64,000 nt of DNA from Durusdinium trenchii (lineage: Eukaryota > Sar > Dinophyceae > Suessiales > Symbiodiniaceae), in contig CAXAMN010008580.1 in NCBI GenBank assembly GCA_963970005.1, forward strand, positions 147,141-211,140, given 5' to 3'. The translations under genes were made by a program, and so were the position numbers. Below the pieces are notes generated by a model. It saw only the letters and a program-made list of their open reading frames with translations, was not told the DNA's origin and did no database searches. Numbering within the stretch: position 1 is the stretch's first letter; each line of letters begins with the position of its first letter. This document shows positions 56,146 to 64,000 of the stretch, in pieces.

Positions 56146-57405
56146 ATGGATTGGATTGACGACTGGGAAGAGCCTGATGCGGATGTGGCTTATGAGCCAG
56201 CAGCCTACGTGAATAGGCATGTGAGAAGAGAACCAGCAGCAATAGCAATGACAACACAGGTCACTACACAGGTGCCCCCATCTTATGATGGAAAGACTTC
56301 ATGGTTTTCCTATGAGGATGCCATAGACGATTGGTGTGATATCACCGAGCTGGAAGATGAGAAGAGAGGACCAGCTTTGAGAAACAGATTAGAAGGAGAA
56401 GCAGCAGTATACAAACGTGTATTAGACAGAGATTCATTGAAGGCTAATGAGCCACCAGGAGCAGGAGTAGATTACTTCAAACGAGTACTACGACCATATT
56501 TCGTGAAAGGATCAACCAATGTATTCCTATACAGGTTTATGCAATTCGTGCGATTCAATCGAGGATCAGCCGACATGATGAAATGGATGACAAGATTCCA
56601 GATTTTACTCCAAAGGCTTATGAGCAGTTGGATGGACATGTTAGAACCAGTCACTCAAGCACATCCCCAAGTCCTTGCTCAGATGCAGGCAGATGCAGCG
56701 TTGACTGGAGTAGCACCAACGGCAGAAAGGATTCAGGAAATCATGCAGAATGTCAATGGCAATATGAGAATTCTTCATCAGAATGATTTTCCTTTAGGAG
56801 AGAATCTCATTGCCCTACTCATGCTGTCCCTTGCAGATTTGTCTCAGGACCAGCGAAACACTTTGACTTCGTTGATGACTCATCGTGGCAGGTACCTGCA
56901 GCAATACACCACAACAGAGTTGAGGACAGTGTTCATCGAGATGTTCTGCACGACAAAGGCTTCAGTAGACAATCCATTGATGCAGCCGACAGGTGCTGGA
57001 GGTAGAAGATCATTTCTCGTACTAGACGAAGGAGAACTCGATGGTACATTTGGCTATTGGGCCGAAGATGAAGAAGATGGAACAGAAGGATTTTTAGATG
57101 CCCTGGACGATGTCTTTTGGGTGTATGATGATCAAAACTTCTCGTGGTTCCAAAGGAGATTCCAAGGAAGAAGAGCCAGAAAAGGCAAAGGAAAAGGTAG
57201 AAGAAAAGGAAAAGGAAAAGGAAGATCAGGCCGTAGATTCTTCAGACCTCGTGGAAAAGGAAAAGGAAAGAGACGAGGTAAAGGCCATTTTGCTGATGAG
57301 CAACAGACAACTTTTCCAGATGAATACCTTGAAGAGAATCCTTATGAGGACACTTGGGAGTCAACCCAAGGAGCATATGATGCCATATTCTTGCCGAGGA
57401 TATGA
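56146..57405 (+). CDS. Gag of Ty1/copia element 2
   Basis: 419 codons from the first ATG (MDWIDDWEEPDADVAYEP). An in-frame GTG at 56101 would add 15 residues but is less likely. The middle is helical and retroviral-gag-like (RNRLEGEAAVYKRVL, LTSLMTHRGRYLQQY). The C-terminal third has an acidic patch, then a long Gly/Lys/Arg tract (KGKGKGRRKGKGKGRSGRR, about residues 343-382) that likely binds RNA in place of a CCHC knuckle. It ends at TGA 57403-57405, overlapping the ATG of pol. Confidence 0.85.
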   Translation: MDWIDDWEEPDADVAYEPAAYVNRHVRREPAAIAMTTQVTTQVPPSYDGKTSWFSYEDAIDDWCDITELEDEKRGPALRNRLEGEAAVYKRVLDRDSLKANEPPGAGVDYFKRVLRPYFVKGSTNVFLYRFMQFVRFNRGSADMMKWMTRFQILLQRLMSSWMDMLEPVTQAHPQVLAQMQADAALTGVAPTAERIQEIMQNVNGNMRILHQNDFPLGENLIALLMLSLADLSQDQRNTLTSLMTHRGRYLQQYTTTELRTVFIEMFCTTKASVDNPLMQPTGAGGRRSFLVLDEGELDGTFGYWAEDEEDGTEGFLDALDDVFWVYDDQNFSWFQRRFQGRRARKGKGKGRRKGKGKGRSGRRFFRPRGKGKGKRRGKGHFADEQQTTFPDEYLEENPYEDTWESTQGAYDAIFLPRI

Positions 57406-60400
57406 ATGACTATCTTCAAGGAGAATATGATGATGCCAATGACTTTTGGCAACAGCTTGAAGAAGCATGGTTTTCCCACAAAGGAAAAGGAAAAGGCAAG
57501 AGAAAAGGCAAGAAAGGAAAAGGAAAAGATAAAGGAGATGGCAAACAAGATGCAAACTATGCAAATCAACAACAGCCACGTTCTTTACCTGCACCTTCAA
57601 GAACTTCACAAGCATCAGGAGGTCAACAAGGTTTCTTTGCACATTGTGTGACAGCAGCAGCTGAAGTCCATGACAGTGAGGTGGACTTGCTGTCAGGCAT
57701 GATGACCTCATGCCAAGATGAAGCTGACTGCGTGGTCAACAATGGTGAGACGATCTTCGATGACATGAGTGCCCCTGTGAGGTACTCTTTGTCAAGGGAG
57801 ATGCTCACAAAGGCTCCTGATGGCTTTGCGCTTATGAGCGCTGATGGCTTTGCGCTTATGAGCGCTGAGGAAGAAGTGAAGGAGATGCAGGCTATTTCAT
57901 TTTTGACTGAGAATCGCTTCCCGCCAACTATTGCAATCCTGGACATTGGATGCACTAGAGCTATGGGATCAAGGCGAGCAGTCGACCATTTTTGCAACTA
58001 TGTCGACAATCACCCAGACTGTGGATTATGGTACTCTTTTGAGTTTACCAAGAGCAAGTTTTACTTTGCCAATTCCCAGAAGGCTACTTGCTCTCAGAAA
58101 CTGGTGATTTATATGTATGATCGTGCATGGACGATCCACCATACAGAGTTCGACATAGTGGAAGAAGGGGAAGTCCCTTTGCTTATGAGCTTGCCACAGA
58201 TGAGGAACTTAGGCTTTGAACTCAGGCTGACACCTCAACATGCTTATCTGACATCGGTGCCTCTTGGTATCAAATTTTTGGAGTTGAAGGTTGCAGCCAG
58301 TACTCATCTTGTGTTGGACTTCCAAGATATTGCATGGTATCTGTCTGACGTGCGTTGGCAGACTCAGCGTGAGAAGAGTTTTTACTCTCACCTCACTCAC
58401 TATGAATATGGCCATATTTCTGTTGAACACAATAGTGATGAAGGTGAAGCTGAGCATGCATATCCTGTGGTTGATTTCTGGGAAGTAGATGTTCACAAGA
58501 GAGAACTGATACGTCACCACAAGGATTACAGGAAAATTCTTTTCCCAGCAACTAAGTCCTGTCCTGTAGACACTGACTTGCTGGAAGACTTGCGACTAAC
58601 AATCATCAAGAAGAAAGCAGGAGGAGAAGAAATCAAGAAGACAGATGATTGGCGCAAGGCAAAATGGAAGGACCTACAACTTGGCTATGAATGGCGTGGT
58701 AGAACAATTTTTAAATTTAAGCCAGATGCCAAAATTCCAGATCTAAAGATCAGGAAGGCTGGCATTGAGCACCGTGGCATTGGTGATCCCGATGCAGTGG
58801 TGCGCTCCTCCTCAGAGAAGGTTCCCATTGCAAAGGACAGGGAACCAGGCTTCTCGTCAGAGAAGGAAGGTGCACCATCCAGTGCCGCGGAAAAGCCCGT
58901 GCCGCCAAAGTTCCGGTATACTTCCAAGGGTTTTGATCCATTTTGGAAAGGACACAAGTCGAAACCATCTGAGCCTCAGAATGATTTAAAGGGTGATGAT
59001 CTTGAGGAGTATGTTCCCTCAGAACCACCTGAGAGGCCAGAAGGTGAACTTGTAGAAATTCCTAAAGCATCAAAAGGACCATCAAGTGATAAACATGAAC
59101 CACTTGAACCAGGTGATGGCGCTCTTGAGCCTAGGCGGATTTCAATCCCATTACCTGGTAGTGAAGTTGTTGCAATGACACCGGCATATAGGAAGATGTT
59201 ACAGAGACTGGAGGACAAGGTAGAGCTTTATAAGCTTCATGTGAAGCACTACCATATGAGTCCTACTCAGTTTCGTAGACGTGTTTCTATGTTGAAGCTT
59301 CCTGACTCTGTTTTAGAGAAGTATGAATCAGTTGTCAGGAACTGCCGTGTTTGTAACACTTCAGTGGCACCTCCGCCACGAGCCAGAGTCTCCGGTATTA
59401 GAGCTTCATGTTTTGGTGATGTTGTTTTTGCTGATCATTGTGAGGTTGAACTTCACAAGAACAAGTATGTCATCTTACTTGTTCTTGATGGTGCCACAAA
59501 TCTTCTCTGGGCTACGGCACAGAAAGACCTCATAGATCAAACCACCATCCAAGCATTGAGGCAATGGTCTGATGAGAACAACTGTGTTCCAAAGGCCATC
59601 GTAGGAGACGAAGCCTTTTTCACCGATGCTTTTGTTGAATACTACAGGTTCCATGGTATACAACAATGTCCTTGTGGGCCAAGAACTCCTTGGCCGAACC
59701 GAGCAGAGACAGCTGTACGTTTGTTCAAACGTATGTGGCATGTTATGAAGGTAGATCTGGATGACCCACGTTTTCGTGGTGTTACGGTCAGAGAAGTGGT
59801 CAAGAAAGTAGTGTGGGCAAGAAATTGTCAGTTGACTATCAGTGGATATTCACCAATAGAGATAGCAACTGGAAGACGTCCACCAGATCTTTTTGACCTT
59901 GAGACCGCAAGCCCTGAGCAATTGTCAGCTAATGCCGCCGCACAAGATCGTACAAATTTGGAACTACAACGTGTGGCTTTGAGAGCTCATCAAGAAGCAC
60001 GACAAGCTCAGGACCTTCGAGCAGATCTTGCGAGAAGGACTATGCCAAGTGACGGTCCTTATTTCCAAGGAGAGAAGGTTTTTGTTTGGACTCAGGATTC
60101 ATCAAAGTTCAAGGATAAAGGACGTTGGGTTCGCGCCACAGTACTTGGACAAGAAGGAGCTATGGTCCAAGCCAATACTGGTAAGGCAGTGATACGTGTG
60201 AATCAGTCGAAGGTTAGACGTGATCACGATGAGTGGCATGATGTTTCCATTCCGGCATTAGACGATGAGAATCCGGAGAACTTGCGTGAAGATCACGAAC
60301 TGTATGTTGATGCCGAATTCGGAGAACAGTCCTTTTTCTTTTGTAATGATGATCATCCTGATGTTGTTGAGTTACTTCATGGAAACAGTGGATTATCTTG

Positions 60401-63400
60401 GTTCCTTTCAAGGAATGGTGTTAAAGTTGCATCTCCTATGGATTTCAAGGCAGGATACAACTTTTCCACTATGAAGGGTCGAGATGGTATTTGGCAGCAA
60501 CTGGAGAGATTGCAGCCCCACTGTATAGTGATCAACAACCCTTCTCCCAAACAGAACAGAGCTTCTATTTGGTTGCTATGTTGTAATGTGATCGAGTGGC
60601 AGTTGAGAAGGAAGAAACATGTGTTTGTGACTGTTCCCAAAGGAAACAAGTTTTGTTTGTTTTTGCAGAAGTTCATTTCTTCGTTGAAGGATCCAATTTT
60701 TAACTTTGATGTGAATATGAATTGTTTTTGTTATTGTCCGAAGGGAATGAGTTACGTGACAGTCTTCCATTCCTATGCATCCTGCCAAGGATGGAAAGGT
60801 ATTGGTGACTGTTCATTTCAAGCTAAAACAGTGCAAGCCACTAGAAGCAACCAGTACTTTAAGGATCCTGACTGGAAGAAGTTTCCATTTTCATTTCTGG
60901 TTGAGATGAATCGTTTTCTTCCTTATAGTGAGACTTCCGATAAGCGTCAGAGTTTTCTTATTGAAGATCTTCTGGAGAATTTTGACTCTGGAAGCTTGTG
61001 TGGAACAGCTCTTTTGTTAGAGAGAGAAGCTCATCAATCAATTTTGTTGAATTCCGTAAGAACGGAAGAGACGACGGAAATTCCGGTTCCACTTCGACAC
61101 ATACTACCACAAAGGTTCACTACTACTGAATTGATCAGAACTTTGAGGCAGGTAGATGCACTACCTCAGAGATCAGAGTTTGATGTGACAACATCCTCTG
61201 ATTCTCGAATTGTGTCATTGATTCCAGGCCTGAAGGAGATTAGACGAAGAACCTTGCCACAGATGTATTTTGAGAGATGTAAGGTCTATCGTGGTACTTT
61301 TGGTAGAGTGCATCCTCTCTTCAACTCTGAGGATGATGCAGTGTTGATTATGTGGAAGCCAGGAAAATACCATCAGGTTTTCTTTATGTTTGTGTCACAA
61401 CTGTCTCCTCATCATGAACAGTTTTTGGTAGATCATTGGAGTATGATAGTTTACGAAGCAGAGACGACAGGCGCCGTGAAGCGCATTGTGACTCCTGATG
61501 AAGTAGCTCTAGAGGATCCAAAGGATCAACCTCCAGACTACGGACCACCGATGGATGATGATATGGCTTATGAGCCGATTCCCGTCTCGGGGGAACAGCA
61601 GTATTTTGATCCAGATGATGAAGATATGTATCCGCCTGGTGATGGACCGGGTGGCAACCCTGATGATCATCAGGGTGGACAACCTCCGGGACCACCTCCG
61701 ACAGGTTCCGTAGCTGGTCCGAATCAGTTCGGAAATCCCGATGTTCCTTTGGAGCAACTCGGATATCCATCAAGCGATCCGGAAGAGGCAATACCGGAGA
61801 TTACGAGTGAATCCCGTCCGCCAGATGATCCGGGTCAACCACCAATAGGGTTTCCGAGTGACACGGATCCCGTTCATCCGTTCGTTCCGTCGTCAGATTC
61901 GAACACGCCGGAGCCAGAACCATATGTTCCGGAGAATCGTGAACGTCACAGTAAGCACATGAGGAAGCTTTCTGTGGACTCAACTGATGCTTTGCCAAAG
62001 GCGAAGGTGAAGTTTCAGGTTAAACGTTCTAAGGTTCAGTTGCCGGGACATGACGAACCTATTCCGGCACCTCCGAAGTCAGTGCCAAAAAGTTTCTTTC
62101 CTGGACATTCGGAGAATCCGACAGCATCAAGTTCGAATCAGCCACAAGCAGCCGACATTCCCGTGCCTACGAGCACAGTCGAAGACGATGACAATGAGAC
62201 GATTGATACAAATGAAACAGATTCAGAACCTATTTTTGATGAAGAAGATGTGAAAGGTTTTGAGAAGGATCCAGACAAGGATCTGGACGATGAGAAAAAC
62301 CTTTTTGTTAGTTTTGACGATATGGATTTTTGTGTTATAGGTCCGAACCAAGCTCCTCCGAGTTTTAACTCGTATGATCCGAAAGGTTTTTCACAGTTCT
62401 GCCAGTATCTTGCGAAGACAATGGCTAAGAAGACGCCAAAGGCAGAGAGTGTGATTACTCCGGAAGTACTCCGGAAGTATGCGAAGGAGATCAAGCAAGC
62501 TAAACTAGAGGAGTTTCGCAGCTTTTTAGACTTTACTGCGATGAAGTATCGAGACCGAAGAAAGCATAAGATCGATAACTATGTTACCGGTCGATGGGTC
62601 CTGACTATCAAGATTGACAAAGATGGTAACTTTAAGAAGTTTAAGGCCAGATGGGTCTGTCGAGGCTTCCAAGATGCCCAGAAATGGGACCTCCAGACGG
62701 ACTCGCCAACAGCGACCAGGTATGGTTTTCGCGTAGCATGTCAACATGCAGCCTCTTCTTTTTGGGACCTGTTGCACATCGACTTGAAAACTGCCTTTCT
62801 TCAGGGGGAACTTTACGACCTCGAGCGACGCGTTATTCACGTTCAACTTCCGACCGACATCGGATTGCCACCGTATCTTGTCGGATTGTGCACCCGTTCA
62901 GTGTACGGATTGAGTGATGCGCCTCGTCGCTGGTGGAATCGACTCGACAAGTTTTTGCACTCACTCGGATTAGTTCCGACTCGAGCCGATCGGTGCACGT
63001 ACGTCTGCTACTCCGGATGTTTGAGGGTTCCTAAGGCTGTGAACTACTCATCAGAGGAGATGCCAGCCGAACCGGAACCGGTATCCTTCTACGTAGCAGG
63101 TGCGCCGCCAAACGAATTCCACGACACAGCGGAGGAAGTTCGTAGGTCTTTTCTCTGTGAAGAACGTCTGTTTTCGGTGTGTTACGGAAATAGGTCGGAG
63201 AAGACGGTGACGCGTAGCCTGCTTAAGGCAGAGGATGGAAAATGGACTCCTGTGGTAGATCAGGAACTCCAGAATTTCCTTGACTCTGTAGAGCACAAGG
63301 CAGGTTGGCATCAATATGCAAATGGCCATGCTCAAGTCGCTTATCGCGCTAAAGCTCTTCGCACTCCCGAACCTACGTACTCGCGTTCGCGTTTTTGTTT

Positions 63401-63998
63401 TCGGACTTCAATAGTTAAGCGTAAGGGTGTTTGGTGGCTTCTCGAGACAAACAAGGATATCAGAAACGAGAAGAATGCAGTGACGTTAGAGGAAGAAGCT
63501 GAAACGCTTGTCAGTCTTTTTCTTCCTGCAGAACATACGTATACTGTGACACAAACGCCTCAGCTTACACCTGAAGTTGTGGAAGAGTTGCTTGAGCATT
63601 TTATGGACCCTGTGCATGGCAGTAATTCTAAAAATAGGTCACCCATTGGTATGTGTTGTTTACATGTTGATGATCTTTTTGTGACAGGTAATGATATCTT
63701 TTTGAAACAGTTCAAGGATATTGTGAAGTCACAGTTTAAGATTGGACATGAGGACACTAATGACCTGATGTTTACTGGACAACGTGTTGCTTGGAAGATG
63801 CAAGAGAAGACCAAGAAGAAGGAGTACATCTCCGTAGAACAATCCCTTTGTGTTCAGGAATTGACTGAGATTATCATTCCAAAAGGTTTGAAGGATGAGG
63901 AAAAGTGTGACAAAGACATGCACACAGCCTTCAGATCACTTCTTGGCAGCATAAACTGGTTACAATCCAGAACACAATTCCAAGCATGCTACCAATTC
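57402..63998 (+). CDS. Pol of Ty1/copia element 2 (partial at window edge)
   Basis: About 2199 codons open to the edge. A basic start (HKGKGKGKRKGKKGKGK) precedes a protease-like site AILDIGCTRAMGS at residue 181. Integrase follows: RNCRVC finger, D678, D736, E769. Residues 1005-1200 hold a degraded PPC-like domain. An acidic Pro-rich linker lies at about 1370-1690. RT has D1794 (HIDLKTAFLQG) and HVDD at 2088-2091, split from the preceding ADRC motif by about 220 residues. RNase H must lie beyond the window. It starts at an ATG that overlaps the gag stop (ATGA). Upstream the frame closes at TGA 57378. Confidence 0.9.
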   Translation, partial: MNDYLQGEYDDANDFWQQLEEAWFSHKGKGKGKRKGKKGKGKDKGDGKQDANYANQQQPRSLPAPSRTSQASGGQQGFFAHCVTAAAEVHDSEVDLLSGMMTSCQDEADCVVNNGETIFDDMSAPVRYSLSREMLTKAPDGFALMSADGFALMSAEEEVKEMQAISFLTENRFPPTIAILDIGCTRAMGSRRAVDHFCNYVDNHPDCGLWYSFEFTKSKFYFANSQKATCSQKLVIYMYDRAWTIHHTEFDIVEEGEVPLLMSLPQMRNLGFELRLTPQHAYLTSVPLGIKFLELKVAASTHLVLDFQDIAWYLSDVRWQTQREKSFYSHLTHYEYGHISVEHNSDEGEAEHAYPVVDFWEVDVHKRELIRHHKDYRKILFPATKSCPVDTDLLEDLRLTIIKKKAGGEEIKKTDDWRKAKWKDLQLGYEWRGRTIFKFKPDAKIPDLKIRKAGIEHRGIGDPDAVVRSSSEKVPIAKDREPGFSSEKEGAPSSAAEKPVPPKFRYTSKGFDPFWKGHKSKPSEPQNDLKGDDLEEYVPSEPPERPEGELVEIPKASKGPSSDKHEPLEPGDGALEPRRISIPLPGSEVVAMTPAYRKMLQRLEDKVELYKLHVKHYHMSPTQFRRRVSMLKLPDSVLEKYESVVRNCRVCNTSVAPPPRARVSGIRASCFGDVVFADHCEVELHKNKYVILLVLDGATNLLWATAQKDLIDQTTIQALRQWSDENNCVPKAIVGDEAFFTDAFVEYYRFHGIQQCPCGPRTPWPNRAETAVRLFKRMWHVMKVDLDDPRFRGVTVREVVKKVVWARNCQLTISGYSPIEIATGRRPPDLFDLETASPEQLSANAAAQDRTNLELQRVALRAHQEARQAQDLRADLARRTMPSDGPYFQGEKVFVWTQDSSKFKDKGRWVRATVLGQEGAMVQANTGKAVIRVNQSKVRRDHDEWHDVSIPALDDENPENLREDHELYVDAEFGEQSFFFCNDDHPDVVELLHGNSGLSWFLSRNGVKVASPMDFKAGYNFSTMKGRDGIWQQLERLQPHCIVINNPSPKQNRASIWLLCCNVIEWQLRRKKHVFVTVPKGNKFCLFLQKFISSLKDPIFNFDVNMNCFCYCPKGMSYVTVFHSYASCQGWKGIGDCSFQAKTVQATRSNQYFKDPDWKKFPFSFLVEMNRFLPYSETSDKRQSFLIEDLLENFDSGSLCGTALLLEREAHQSILLNSVRTEETTEIPVPLRHILPQRFTTTELIRTLRQVDALPQRSEFDVTTSSDSRIVSLIPGLKEIRRRTLPQMYFERCKVYRGTFGRVHPLFNSEDDAVLIMWKPGKYHQVFFMFVSQLSPHHEQFLVDHWSMIVYEAETTGAVKRIVTPDEVALEDPKDQPPDYGPPMDDDMAYEPIPVSGEQQYFDPDDEDMYPPGDGPGGNPDDHQGGQPPGPPPTGSVAGPNQFGNPDVPLEQLGYPSSDPEEAIPEITSESRPPDDPGQPPIGFPSDTDPVHPFVPSSDSNTPEPEPYVPENRERHSKHMRKLSVDSTDALPKAKVKFQVKRSKVQLPGHDEPIPAPPKSVPKSFFPGHSENPTASSSNQPQAADIPVPTSTVEDDDNETIDTNETDSEPIFDEEDVKGFEKDPDKDLDDEKNLFVSFDDMDFCVIGPNQAPPSFNSYDPKGFSQFCQYLAKTMAKKTPKAESVITPEVLRKYAKEIKQAKLEEFRSFLDFTAMKYRDRRKHKIDNYVTGRWVLTIKIDKDGNFKKFKARWVCRGFQDAQKWDLQTDSPTATRYGFRVACQHAASSFWDLLHIDLKTAFLQGELYDLERRVIHVQLPTDIGLPPYLVGLCTRSVYGLSDAPRRWWNRLDKFLHSLGLVPTRADRCTYVCYSGCLRVPKAVNYSSEEMPAEPEPVSFYVAGAPPNEFHDTAEEVRRSFLCEERLFSVCYGNRSEKTVTRSLLKAEDGKWTPVVDQELQNFLDSVEHKAGWHQYANGHAQVAYRAKALRTPEPTYSRSRFCFRTSIVKRKGVWWLLETNKDIRNEKNAVTLEEEAETLVSLFLPAEHTYTVTQTPQLTPEVVEELLEHFMDPVHGSNSKNRSPIGMCCLHVDDLFVTGNDIFLKQFKDIVKSQFKIGHEDTNDLMFTGQRVAWKMQEKTKKKEYISVEQSLCVQELTEIIIPKGLKDEEKCDKDMHTAFRSLLGSINWLQSRTQFQACYQF
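57815..57862 (+). repeat. In-frame 24-bp tandem duplication in pol
   Basis: GATGGCTTTGCGCTTATGAG plus four bases occurs twice, giving DGFALMSA twice in the protein, shortly before the protease-like site. Confidence 0.9.
60417..61000 (+). other. Degraded PPC-like domain in element 2 Pol
   Basis: GVKVASPMDFKAGYNF, then 16 residues, then QPHCIVINNPSP, then LLCCNVIEWQ and CFCYCPKG. Spacing and hydrophobic pattern follow the element 1 domain, but the PPC box is replaced by NPSP and FEHP by VTVP. It sits after integrase. Confidence 0.6.
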
Positions 63999-64000
63999 TC

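Larger units (their letters stand above)
55942..64000 (+). mobile_element. Ty1/copia retrotransposon (element 2), 3' part outside the window
   Basis: Plus strand: presumed 5' LTR, initiator-Met primer site at 56069, gag (56146-57405) and pol (from 57402, still open at the edge). Codon use is AT-rich and unlike the GC3-rich host exons. All frames are intact for 7.8 kb, so it is young. It differs from element 1 in having two frames, no CCHC knuckle in gag, a large insert in RT, and the PPC-like domain after integrase. Confidence 0.92.

Noticed and set aside
1-64000. CRISPR arrays, rRNA, tRNA genes, bacterial promoters
   Set aside because: No regular spacer arrays and no tRNA or rRNA signature found by eye; the setting is eukaryotic.

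Overview
The window looks like nuclear DNA of a dinoflagellate, most likely Symbiodiniaceae. The reasons are AG-acceptor introns with GT, GC and GA donors, tiny exons in long introns, supported host genes on one strand only, two large Ty1/copia elements with a PPC (methyltransferase-like) domain, and many short inverted-repeat elements. The organism call is inference from these signs; no rRNA or organelle marker is present.

Layout. 1-3224: mostly non-coding, with a decayed gene fragment (971-1253) and hairpin elements. 3225-10761: a complete minus-strand Ty1/copia element with 83-bp LTRs, a 2125-aa gag-pol protein and an extra ORF between pol and the 3' LTR. About 11.7-29.5 kb: a starch (glycogen) synthase gene of family GT5 on the minus strand, split into at least 20 exons of 23-112 bp. 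It is invisible as a long ORF but is recovered by joining short coding pieces whose phases match. Its introns hold a decayed LINE (14.7-16.0 kb, antisense) and most of the hairpin elements. 29.5-42 kb: repeats, with no gene I can support. 42.2-44.8 kb and 52.5-54.7 kb: two further minus-strand spliced genes of unknown function, plus a terminal exon of another at 49.1 kb. 55.9 kb to the right edge: a second Ty1/copia element on the plus strand, with separate gag and pol frames. Its pol frame is open to the window end, so its 3' part lies outside.

The two retroelements share an initiator-Met tRNA primer binding site and a related PPC-type domain. That domain lies before integrase in the first element and after integrase, in degraded form, in the second. 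The hairpin elements (80-120 bp, about ten families) sit in nearly every long intron of the starch synthase gene and in introns of the other spliced genes, which suggests a link to intron growth or gain. All exon borders are read by eye from splice motifs, reading phase and remembered family motifs. No alignment or RNA data were available.
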